Assembly (NCBI RefSeq): GCF_014192335.1
Contig: NZ_JACHXU010000006.1
Coordinates: 248,001-312,000, forward strand
DNA length: 64,000 nt
Direction of reading: 5' to 3'
Source of the DNA: Aporhodopirellula rubra
Lineage (GTDB): Bacteria > Planctomycetota > Planctomycetia > Pirellulales > Pirellulaceae
The notes beneath the pieces were generated by a model, which saw only the letters and a program-made list of their open reading frames with translations, did no database searches and was not told the DNA's origin. Made by a program: the position numbers and the translations under genes. Below, piece after piece: positions 27,409 to 35,727 of the stretch (within the stretch, counting starts at the first letter, position 1; each line of letters begins with the position of its first letter).

Positions 27409-28321
27409 GTTCCTTTCGATGCCACTTCGGTTTGCATTGGAGCGACCCTCCAAAGCGTTCCAAGAATCGATAGTACCTCATCTCGACGGTTGACGTGCTC
27501 GCCCCAGCCGATTCCCGCAGTTGGTAGATCACACGCGTTTTGTCTGCATGCAGGTAACCGGTACGTCGTTGCCAATCGGTCGCAGACCACGATTCTAAAT
27601 CTCGCATCACGTCGGGACACATTCGGCCTTTACCGTTGCGAATCTTCCAGTCGCCGTTGACGACCTCAGCAAGGTCCTCGGTAACGAGAGTGCGATCACC
27701 GCGTCGCAGTTCCAAGCATCCACTCTCACGTTGGATGGTCGAGAAGACATCATCGGCGACGAGTTGATAGCGTGGCTCCCCTGACTCGAACCGATTCATC
27801 GCGGCAAAACAGGTGTGCCCGATTTCGGCAACACCGTAACAATGCAGCACCTCCAATCGACAACCGCACTGTGCCAGTTCATCGGCAATAAATGACTCCA
27901 GAGACCCGGGCAGGTAATACCCGCCGACAGCCCACAGGATCGCCTTCGGCATTTCCAAACCTGCCGTAATCGTCCGCAAAATCATCTCCGCGCCGACGAG
28001 CGGTTGTGCCGCCATGACGACCGGACGAAAATCCAATGCCGCCAAACGCATCGATCGAATGAACGTCGGCGGATGCAGATAGGTGTCCACAAATGGCGCC
28101 AAACCTTGCAGCCCCAACGAGGCGGGATAGGCACTGATTATCAGTGAATCTTCATTGAGCCACCCTGAAAGCGCCGGAAAGGTCCCCACCAATTGGCCCA
28201 GACGACGTCGATCCGATTCACCGAGAATACGAAACCCGTCGGGCGTCAACGAGGACGACCCGGCAGCATAAGACAATTGATTGGCGCCCAAATCGACGCC
28301 GCGAACACCAGGCCGAATCAT
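27356..28321 (-). CDS. Short LuxE/PaaK-like adenylating ligase
   Basis: The 321-residue product resembles the C-terminal two-thirds of acyl-protein synthetase/phenylacetate-CoA ligase enzymes. A phosphate-loop-like AAGSSSLTPDGF (~19-30) is weaker than the usual SSGTTG. This is followed by LHCYGVAEIGH (~185), equal to the ANL 'YG.TE' motif, and GDRTLVTEDLAEV plus GYLHADKTRV near the end. Such enzymes activate carboxylates as acyl-AMP for transfer to a thiol. It is shorter than typical LuxE (~370) or PaaK (~430), so it may be a reduced form. Its start overlaps the methyltransferase stop by four bases (ATGA), so the two are coupled. Confidence 0.6.
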   Translation of the reverse strand: MIRPGVRGVDLGANQLSYAAGSSSLTPDGFRILGESDRRRLGQLVGTFPALSGWLNEDSLIISAYPASLGLQGLAPFVDTYLHPPTFIRSMRLAALDFRPVVMAAQPLVGAEMILRTITAGLEMPKAILWAVGGYYLPGSLESFIADELAQCGCRLEVLHCYGVAEIGHTCFAAMNRFESGEPRYQLVADDVFSTIQRESGCLELRRGDRTLVTEDLAEVVNGDWKIRNGKGRMCPDVMRDLESWSATDWQRRTGYLHADKTRVIYQLRESAGASTSTVEMRYYRFLERFGGSLQCKPKWHRKELTRRVNPNCSSQRAALA

Positions 28322-29037
28322 CTCACTCTCCCGTACAGAATTTCGAACGGCGGTTCGGAACAGAGGTTCGGCAAACGTCCTTCACGCACAAGCGTTGCCT
28401 TCACGTCCCAAGTAGAAAGATCAAACCACCGACTGAATTTGCGGAGCAGAAAGAACGGCTGCCATATTTTTGTACGGACCCAGGTCTCGTCATAGGCAAA
28501 CACACCTTCGGTCGACTCAGGTCGCTCATGCGTCCAAGCCTGACTCCATTGGAAATCTTGACGGGCGATGTCCTGGATTCGCCGCGACGTGAATGCGTCT
28601 CCCGGCACCACGAAAGCGACACATCCTCCTGGACGCAGCAACGAACAAATCTTTTGCGCCGCACTCTCCAGTTCATCTTCGCTATGAACGTGATTCCAAT
28701 ACCAAGCCGCACTGACCAAATCAAACGATCCGGCTTCGACTTCGAAATCGCGAAAATCGCAACAGTAGTACTGTGTTCGAGGATGTTCGTTTTGTGCAAT
28801 GGCGATGTCGATCAAATCCTCAGACTGATCAATCCCCACGATCGAGCAGGCATAGGTTTCGAGGTTCTTCGTCGATTCACCGTGTCCGCACGCGATATCC
28901 AATGCCGCTTCGCATGGTTCCCGCAATAGCGTTTGCAACGCGAGTTCATGGCACCGATAAACGGAGTCGTAGTAGTCGCGAATCTGATTGACAACCGGTT
29001 TTTTGGACACGCAATTTTTCCAATGATAGACCGTCAC
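28318..29037 (-). CDS. SAM-dependent class I methyltransferase
   Basis: A 239-residue Rossmann-fold methyltransferase with motif I LDIACGHGES (~47-56), acidic motif II GIDQSEDLID, a motif near CCDFRDF, motif IV FDLVSAAWYW and motif VI LLRPGGCVAFV. It should transfer a methyl from SAM to a small molecule; the substrate is unknown. GTG 29037 overlaps the upstream acyltransferase stop (GTGA). It is the middle gene of a three-gene coupled operon with an acyltransferase and a ligase. Confidence 0.85.
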   Translation of the reverse strand: MTVYHWKNCVSKKPVVNQIRDYYDSVYRCHELALQTLLREPCEAALDIACGHGESTKNLETYACSIVGIDQSEDLIDIAIAQNEHPRTQYYCCDFRDFEVEAGSFDLVSAAWYWNHVHSEDELESAAQKICSLLRPGGCVAFVVPGDAFTSRRIQDIARQDFQWSQAWTHERPESTEGVFAYDETWVRTKIWQPFFLLRKFSRWFDLSTWDVKATLVREGRLPNLCSEPPFEILYGRVR

Positions 29038-29765
29038 TGAATGCCTCCATGTGATCGCGGCGTTTCAACAGCCTCAACCGAAAACGCTTGTTCGCGATTC
29101 GATCCTAAACGATCGTTCTCCTCGGAATCACATTGCTGCAACACGATGTCCAACCAAAGAGGGTCACACAGATTTTCAAATTGATCTGTGAAGAAGGAAC
29201 GACGTGTCGGGTCAGCCGACATCATCAATGCGACGCTTTGCGTCCCTAAAACCGGGTGCACAAAATCTGAACCTGCGATTAAGTGGAATCCCATACGTCG
29301 ATAAAACGGCACGAGATTCTGTTCCGCGTTGATTAAAACCAACCTCGATCCCAACGTGAGTTGATCCTGCCAGACGGCTCGGACCATCGCACGCAAGGTC
29401 CTCATTGATGAACACCGACTGCGTTGAATTCGGAACTTGCACGTGGAGTAGATTTCGTCATGAAACACCCGCATCACATCGGGTGGATAGGCATGTGCAC
29501 AATCGATCTCGCCATCGGACAGCCGCGTCGCGGTCATCGTTCCGACAGGTTGATCGTCAACGAACAAACCGTAGTGGTAGCTGTAGCGGTCAAAGTCAAA
29601 CGCCGCCTGCTCGCCTTCGACTCCGAACCGGACCGAACAGATTTGTTCGTACAATCGATTTTCGGTTCCGAAGTCTCGCTGAATTGACAATCCGTCTTCG
29701 GGATCATCCAAGAGCAAACGAAATGACGGTGACGCGACTTGGGATCCGTTCCGCATGTTGATCAC
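29034..29765 (-). CDS. FeeM/GNAT-like N-acyltransferase
   Basis: A 243-residue GNAT-superfamily protein. Residues ~40-185 show the acyl-amino-acid synthase/autoinducer-synthase-like order: ICSVRFGVEGE, then FDFDRYSYHYGLFVDDQPVG, then GTMTATRLSDGE and VLINAEQNLVPFYRRMGFHLI, the GNAT motif B. FeeM-type enzymes make long-chain N-acyl amino acids from acyl-ACP. The family assignment is by pattern and moderate. GTG 29765 or ATG 29756 may start it. It is the first gene of the trio with the methyltransferase and ligase. The C-terminal ~40 residues are low-complexity. Confidence 0.65.
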   Translation of the reverse strand: MINMRNGSQVASPSFRLLLDDPEDGLSIQRDFGTENRLYEQICSVRFGVEGEQAAFDFDRYSYHYGLFVDDQPVGTMTATRLSDGEIDCAHAYPPDVMRVFHDEIYSTCKFRIQRSRCSSMRTLRAMVRAVWQDQLTLGSRLVLINAEQNLVPFYRRMGFHLIAGSDFVHPVLGTQSVALMMSADPTRRSFFTDQFENLCDPLWLDIVLQQCDSEENDRLGSNREQAFSVEAVETPRSHGGIQ

Positions 29766-30528
29766 ATGGTGGTATCACCTTCCGTTCGCAATCGTTCCAG
29801 AGCAGACGGTTGATTCGGATCAACGTCGTGAGGCTATCGACACGGAAGGATGATCGATCGCCGCTCACCCTTTGCAGGAAGTGACACGGCGAGACACGGC
29901 CGAGACAGATCGATGTCCCGGCCATATCGCTGTCGTCGAACCGAACGCGGCCGCCCATCAAGTGCGTCCGAACCAATCCTCAGCCGCACCGCGCCCGCCA
30001 CACGGGACGCCACCGCCGGGCCTCACCCCCCCTCGCATGGGCGGACAGAAAAACCGACAATCTTTTGCTCACGTCAACCAAACGTCTCTTGTCCCTTTTG
30101 AGAAGAGTTGCGGTTTTTATGGGTTGCCCGCATAGCTGCATTCGATCGGTTTGCTAGAATGAAGACGCTGTTTCAGGGGTCAGACTTCGGTCTGGATCGG
30201 GAAATGCCCCTCTCGATCCCCCCTGGGACAGCCTTCTGCGCAGGGTCTTTTGGGCAAGTCGCCGGTTTACCGCACTCGAACCGGCCAACGTGGAAAATGA
30301 TGCCTTTTCGATCCTGGTCCATCGGGCGTTAAAGCCCCCAAATACGACCCCGGCAACATCCACCAGTAGACAAAGTCACCGAGATTGCGCAGCTCGGCGT
30401 CATCGGCGCCCTGCTTGCTGACGCACCGGCAACCCAGACTGTTTTTCGGCACCTGGCCGCTCAGTCGAGAGCGTAGGATTGCCCTCGGGGTGCCTCGTAA
30501 AGATGAGGGGGTAAGTTCACATTGCCTG
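29766..30528. other. Structured intergenic region of unknown content
   Basis: About 763 bases without a convincing gene. Hairpins include CAGAC-TTCG-GTCTG with a stable UUCG tetraloop (30181-30194) and a nearby pairing of GATCGGG with CTCGATC. Short frames (30108-30332, 30267-30452) show no motif. A structured RNA or a decayed gene are both possible. Confidence 0.4.
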
Positions 30529-31593
30529 CTAGGACAACGTTGCCCCTCGGTAAGTAATCTGCTGTCGCTTCAATGTGTGTGCGGAGCAGAGTTCCGCGAG
30601 ATCGTCGCGATGCCCGACGACGATCACCTTGTCTCCGGCGGCCAAGGTGCGTGATCCCGATGGATTCATATCCACGGTGCCATCGACTGAACGAACCGCG
30701 ACGATCAGGAACCCCCGATTACCGCGTACTTCGATGTCTTGCAGGTTCTTGCCAACGAGCACCGAAGTCCTGCCGATTTGCAGTTCGTCCATCTGCAAAC
30801 CGATCATCGACAACTCATCCTTGAGTTGGTGAGTGGCGTCATCCGATTTCAAAAGACTTTCCGCAGACGGATGAACAAGTAACTGAGTCGCTCGTTTCGC
30901 ACCGATGGCGGCCGCCATCACCACATGGTCGGCCCCACATCGTCGCAGACGTTTTTCAGCCGATTGCGATTCCCCTCGCGAGACAACCTCGACGCTGCGA
31001 TTCAGGTCCCGAACGGTAACACAAATGAATGCGTTGAGGGCATCATCGGGCAGCATGGTCGCGAGCGATTTCGCGTGCTCGATACCGGCCTCCCTGAGTG
31101 TTTCCTCTTCGGTCGCGTTGCCGATCATCGCGAGCATACCGGCATCATGCGCTTCGGTAACACGGGCCTCGTTTTCGTCAATCACCAAGAACGGATGCCC
31201 GCGTTCTTTCAACTCGTTGGCGACGATTGATCCCATCCGACCGTAACCACAGAGGATGGTATGGTCTCGCAACTTCGCAATGCCCTGACTCACTTTTCGA
31301 CTCCGGAAAGCGCTGTGTAATTCACCGTCAATCAAGAACTGCATGAAGCCGCCGACGGTATAGATGGCAGCACCATATCCAAACACGATTACAAGGATCG
31401 TCAAAACACGAAGAGACGTCGTCTCAACGGGATGAACCTCACCATATCCGACGCCAAAGATCGTGATCACGACCATGTAGAATGCGTCACCGACAGTCCA
31501 TCCTTCGCGGACGTAACCGAACGACGCTACCACGCAGATCGATACAAAAACGATCAACCCGGCGAGAATGCGGCGAAAGGGTGAAGGCGGCAT
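30529..31593 (-). CDS. K+ channel with C-terminal RCK (TrkA) domains
   Basis: The 354-residue product has two transmembrane helices (~10-28 and ~65-88) around a pore loop with filter-like TIFGVGYGE (~44-52). It then has a TrkA-N Rossmann domain (ILCGYGRMGSIVANEL at ~113) and a TrkA-C domain near 270-340 (AAGDKVIVVGHRDD). It should conduct K+ and be gated by a nucleotide or ion at the RCK dimer. The filter reads GVGYGE where classical channels have TVGYGD; the Glu replaces Asp. ATG 31593. The gene stands alone on the minus strand. Confidence 0.9.
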   Translation of the reverse strand: MPPSPFRRILAGLIVFVSICVVASFGYVREGWTVGDAFYMVVITIFGVGYGEVHPVETTSLRVLTILVIVFGYGAAIYTVGGFMQFLIDGELHSAFRSRKVSQGIAKLRDHTILCGYGRMGSIVANELKERGHPFLVIDENEARVTEAHDAGMLAMIGNATEEETLREAGIEHAKSLATMLPDDALNAFICVTVRDLNRSVEVVSRGESQSAEKRLRRCGADHVVMAAAIGAKRATQLLVHPSAESLLKSDDATHQLKDELSMIGLQMDELQIGRTSVLVGKNLQDIEVRGNRGFLIVAVRSVDGTVDMNPSGSRTLAAGDKVIVVGHRDDLAELCSAHTLKRQQITYRGATLS

Positions 31594-31887
31594 CGTCGAG
31601 ACTTTGTTGTCGACTATCGAACGTGGATCTCAGACACTCTCGAGAATTGACATCTCTCGAGTCCTGCCTCCGGTTTTCAGGGTGGGAGGGATCCCCATTT
31701 GACGGCAACACCATGAGCGCTGCCGAATGCGATTCGTCCGCCTATCGCCTTATCTAAAATGGCCCATTTTGCCCCCACGTGCTAGCGGAGGACCGATTAC
31801 TCCATCACGACCGAGAAAAATGGCGCCCACGTGCGGCCAACACGGCGGGCAGAGCGAATCCCACAGTCACCGGTCGCGGTCTGCATC

Positions 31888-32610
31888 TTACTCAGCAATC
31901 GCGAGCACGCGAGTCAAATCCATAACACCGTCGTACAGCGAACGTCCAATGATCGCGGCTGGCATCTTCATTGCAACGAGTTTTTCAACGTCTTCATACG
32001 TGGTCACTCCCCCGCTCGCGACGAGTGGGATGTCGGTCGCAGCGGCCATCTCGGCGAGCCCTTCAAAATTGGGCCCCTGCATCATGCCATCACGGGCGAT
32101 GTCGGTGTAGATAATTGCGGCGATGTTGGCCGTTTTCTCGCGTAGCGTTTTAGCCAACTCAATCGCGGTGACTTCGCTCGTTTCGAGCCAACCCTGCGTT
32201 GCGACGAGCCCGTCGCGGGCATCGATCCCGGCGGCCAATTTGCCCGGATACGTGTCACACATTGCGGTAAACCACTCGGGATCTTTCAACGCCCGAGAAC
32301 CGACGATTAATCGCGAAACGCCCGCGTCGATCAGCGCGACGATCGTTTCCTCATCACGAACTCCGCCACCCATTTGACACGGCAACCCGGTCGCCTCCAC
32401 GATCCGCCGAACCGCCGCACGGTTGGCTTCGGGGTCATCGCCACGAGCGGCATCGAGATCGACCAAGTGCAGTCGATCGGCACCCGCGTCTTGCCACCGA
32501 CGAGCGAAGTCAACGGGATCATCCCCGAAGGTGGTCTGTTGGTCATAATCGCCCTGGCGAAGCCGCACGGGTTTGCCATGACGTAGATCGATCGCGGGCC
32601 AAATTTCCAT
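31888..32610 (-). CDS. hisA: Phosphoribosyl-formimino-AICAR-phosphate isomerase HisA
   Basis: HisA catalyses the fourth step of histidine biosynthesis (ProFAR to PRFAR), an Amadori rearrangement in a TIM barrel. The 240-residue product has the catalytic Asp8 in PAIDLRHGK, the phosphate site GGGVRDEE, and Asp in YTDIARDGMM (~128), with ASGGVTT at the second phosphate loop. Length is normal. ATG 32610. No other his gene is in the window. Confidence 0.97.
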   Translation of the reverse strand: MEIWPAIDLRHGKPVRLRQGDYDQQTTFGDDPVDFARRWQDAGADRLHLVDLDAARGDDPEANRAAVRRIVEATGLPCQMGGGVRDEETIVALIDAGVSRLIVGSRALKDPEWFTAMCDTYPGKLAAGIDARDGLVATQGWLETSEVTAIELAKTLREKTANIAAIIYTDIARDGMMQGPNFEGLAEMAAATDIPLVASGGVTTYEDVEKLVAMKMPAAIIGRSLYDGVMDLTRVLAIAE

Positions 32611-32759
32611 CCGTCGGTTCCGTTAAGAAGTGGGTTCTTGCAAAAACGCATCATTGCCAGACGCGTTGCTTGCGAGGAACCATGATCCAAAGCGGATGAA
32701 ATTTCAAGTCACACAAAAAATCTCACCCGCCTAACCGAGCGAAATTCACCGCAGTAGGG

Positions 32760-34667
32760 CTATCGTGGCGGATTCGCGAAGTGATTGAGTCGGCGTTTGA
32801 TTTCCCCCTTGGGATCAATCGGAAAGTTGAACTCCAACGCGTCCGCATCGATCGGGAAATCACTGTCCCCGTTGGCATGAAAGTACGCGGCGATATTCAG
32901 GATCTGCAGCGTCTCGACTTCGTCCTGGCTGCGTTTCACACAACGGTTCAGGACTTCGCGTGGATCGACTTTGCCAAGGATCGCGAGAAACTCGACCGCA
33001 CGTGCGGCGACGAGCGGTTCGGAGTCGAGTGTTTGACGCGACGCCAACTTCAGCAGTGAGTCATCCAAGGTCGCTGACGTTCGCGCGGCCGGATCGCTGG
33101 CCACCTTGGCACTGGCGGCGCAGAACGCCCAGTACCTCACCCACGGATCGCCCGAGTTCATTGCCGCGATCAATGGCGACGTCGCTTGATCCCACGGCAG
33201 CAACGCGATGTTGGCGGTGTCGATGTACTTCGCAATTTTTTGCGAATTCTCGACACCGAACTGAACCGGGTTGTCGCGTCCTTCTCGCAAGAAAACCGCC
33301 TCGGGATAAAATCCTAAATCGTTCGTCGACTTCAAATGATCGAGCAGGCGTTTACGCATCTCCATCAACCGACTGCCGTGTTCACCCGACAACGCGAGAT
33401 TCTCGACTTCATCAGGATCCTTCGACAAATCGAACAACGCCTCAACCGGACGAGGTCGAAAGAACGCGAGTTGTTCAGGCGTGAGATTCGATTCCGCCGC
33501 CATCTTTCTCCACTGCTGATACGCCAACATGTTGTAGCGATACTCATTTTCCAAACTGTTGGGATATTGAGCTTCGAAGTAGCGGATGTACTTCCAATCC
33601 CCAACGCGGACCGCTCGCACGAGGTCATACTTTTCGTCCATCCGGTCGGAATAGCTGAACGTCGTATCGCGAGTATCCACCACGACCGAACTAACGCCCT
33701 CACCGAGGAAAGCGGTTCCATCGATTGATTCGGGCGGTTCGACGCCGGCGAGATTGAGTACGGTCGGCGCGAAGTCAATGAACGACACGAACCCGTTCGT
33801 GCGTGACCCCAGTTCTCGATCCGTGAGATCGCGATAATTTTCAGGAACACGAACGACCAACGGAACGTGCAAACCGCTCTCGAAAACGTAGCCTTTCGAT
33901 CGCGGCAACACACCGCCATGGTCACCGAAGTAAAACACGAACGTGTTCTCGAGTTGTCCAGCCGCCTTCAAATCAGCGAGTGTCTGTTCGACCTTCGAGT
34001 CGATAATCGAAATCCGATCGCGGTAATAGGCCGCCGTGAACCGCGTCAGTTTCGTATCGGGCAGGTATGGTGGGACATGAACATCCTCTTGAGAAAACGA
34101 TGTCGGGTTTTCGGTTGCGGCCTCGTTAAAATGCAATTGCCCCTCGTGAGATTGCCCATGGGTCTCAACGTGGAAGAACGGAGTACTCGGTTCGGGACGA
34201 TTTTTCCAAGAGGCCTTCTTGCTCGACTCATCCCACGGTTCTTCGCCGATCAAGGCGTTGTAGTCAGTTTTGCTGTTGTTGGTCGTGTAATAACCGACAT
34301 CACGAAGGTAAACGGGAAACATTTCCACGCCTTCGGGCAACGGCACAAACTGGCTGCGGCGGTGATACTGCGTTCCAATCCGCGGTCCATAGCATCCGGT
34401 AATCAGTGTCGATCGAGCAGTCGAACAAACCGGCGCGTTTGAGAACGCTCGATCGAACGTGACACCGTGTTTGGCCATCGATTCGATCGCGGGTGTTGCC
34501 ACACCGTTAATATCGAAGTGCTTGAGGTAGTGCTTGGAGTTATCCTCCGACATGATCCAAACGATGTTGGGACGTGGAGGCTCTGCCTTGGCAGGCATCT
34601 CGAAAGCGATCGCCGTCAGAAACAACACGGCCAAAGAAAACTGAACCGACGAGACCGAGGTCAACAT
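32760..34667 (-). CDS. Secreted arylsulfatase-family protein (with C-terminal extension)
   Basis: Sulfatases hydrolyse sulfate esters of polysaccharides, a hallmark of marine planctomycetes. The 635-residue product has a signal peptide (SLAVLFLTAIAFEMPAKA), NIVWIMSEDNS (metal-site Asp) and the modification motif APVCSTARSTLITG, where Cys81 would become formylglycine. The third residue of the CxPxR motif is Thr. GDHGGVL (~330 area) and the DxDEVENLA-like tail complete the catalytic domain. A HEAT-like helical extension (~500-635) follows. ATG 34667 is chosen because it begins the signal peptide. It is divergent from lspA. Confidence 0.92.
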   Translation of the reverse strand: MLTSVSSVQFSLAVLFLTAIAFEMPAKAEPPRPNIVWIMSEDNSKHYLKHFDINGVATPAIESMAKHGVTFDRAFSNAPVCSTARSTLITGCYGPRIGTQYHRRSQFVPLPEGVEMFPVYLRDVGYYTTNNSKTDYNALIGEEPWDESSKKASWKNRPEPSTPFFHVETHGQSHEGQLHFNEAATENPTSFSQEDVHVPPYLPDTKLTRFTAAYYRDRISIIDSKVEQTLADLKAAGQLENTFVFYFGDHGGVLPRSKGYVFESGLHVPLVVRVPENYRDLTDRELGSRTNGFVSFIDFAPTVLNLAGVEPPESIDGTAFLGEGVSSVVVDTRDTTFSYSDRMDEKYDLVRAVRVGDWKYIRYFEAQYPNSLENEYRYNMLAYQQWRKMAAESNLTPEQLAFFRPRPVEALFDLSKDPDEVENLALSGEHGSRLMEMRKRLLDHLKSTNDLGFYPEAVFLREGRDNPVQFGVENSQKIAKYIDTANIALLPWDQATSPLIAAMNSGDPWVRYWAFCAASAKVASDPAARTSATLDDSLLKLASRQTLDSEPLVAARAVEFLAILGKVDPREVLNRCVKRSQDEVETLQILNIAAYFHANGDSDFPIDADALEFNFPIDPKGEIKRRLNHFANPPR

Positions 34668-35076
34668 CACGAAACACTGTTTGACAAACAATTCGTCACC
34701 GCAAAAAAATGGAAGGTTTGGGGGGCCGTTCGGACGACGCCAGTTGCCCTGGAAAACAGGACTGACAACACACCGTGCTTGTCCCTGAACATGCACGGGT
34801 GCGTGTGATGGGGAGGCGGCAATGCCACTCTGGTTCGTGAGGTGCAACTGGCTCGACAGTCTACGACGAAGCCGAGGCTGCGAAAACGGCGACCGGGCGA
34901 TTTTGTGAGCGAAACGGAGCGATTTGATCTTTTCAAAATGACTCTATGGAATGGCACGCGGATATCACCGATTGCAGGTGGGCTTGCGTAAATTCTTCCA
35001 AACTGAAACTTTAGGCAACGGCGAACGCGGTCGGTCGCCGGTCAGCCAGTTCTCGCTCGACAATTCTGCTACCCCT
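34668..35076. other. Divergent intergenic region sulfatase-lspA
   Basis: About 409 bases between two start codons. I see no clear promoter, palindrome or small gene. Confidence 0.4.
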
Positions 35077-35727
35077 ATGTCATCGAATTCGCCCCCAACG
35101 CAGAGTGACGCCGGTTCGTTATCCAGCGGCCCACTCGAGCACGGCCATTCCGCGGTCGGTCTATCACGCTACGTGCTTTTCGGCTGTCTCGCCGTTTTCG
35201 GCGCGGCGATTGACCTGTGGTCAAAATCGGCCGTCTTCGCGTGGCGAGGGCTACCCGGCGAAAGTGACATTTACTGGGTCATCGACGGCTATTTTGGGAT
35301 CGAAACGGCTGTCAACATCGGTGCGGTTTTCGGAATCGGCGCTGGCAAAGGCCTCGTATTCGCCGCGATATCTGTCGTCGCGTTAGTCGCCATCCTGGTC
35401 TGGCTGTTTCGATTCCGTGCTGCCGAGTCGGCATGGCTGACCTTTGCACTCGGATGCATCACCGGCGGCATCATCGGAAACCTCTACGATCGATTGGGAA
35501 TGTGGTGGCAACCAAACTATCCCGAGGCGTGGAGCAGCGGTGTGCGAGATTGGATTCTGTGGCAGGCATCCGAACAATGGAAATGGCCGAACTTTAACAT
35601 TGCCGACTCATTGTTAGTGACCGGTGCCATCATGCTGTTCGTGCAGTCAATCTTCTTTCCTCCTGCGGCCATGCTCCCCGCTCCCGATGAGAAAACATCG
35701 CAAAAAGGAAACAGCGACGAAGATTAA
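35077..35727 (+). CDS. lspA: Lipoprotein signal peptidase LspA
   Basis: LspA cleaves prolipoprotein signal peptides at the membrane. The 216-residue product has four transmembrane helices and both catalytic-Asp motifs: GGIIGNLYDRLG (Asp138) and NFNIADSLL (Asp177), plus the conserved TAVNIGAVFGIG. A ~30-residue Ser/Pro-rich N-terminal extension precedes the first helix. ATG 35077. The gene supplies processing for the several lipoproteins in this window. Its 3' end overlaps the next gene by 41 bp. Confidence 0.95.
   Translation: MSSNSPPTQSDAGSLSSGPLEHGHSAVGLSRYVLFGCLAVFGAAIDLWSKSAVFAWRGLPGESDIYWVIDGYFGIETAVNIGAVFGIGAGKGLVFAAISVVALVAILVWLFRFRAAESAWLTFALGCITGGIIGNLYDRLGMWWQPNYPEAWSSGVRDWILWQASEQWKWPNFNIADSLLVTGAIMLFVQSIFFPPAAMLPAPDEKTSQKGNSDED

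Noticed and set aside
30108-30452. Small genes in the 30.1-30.5 kb gap
   Set aside because: Frames on both strands lack motifs, good starts and conserved-looking text.
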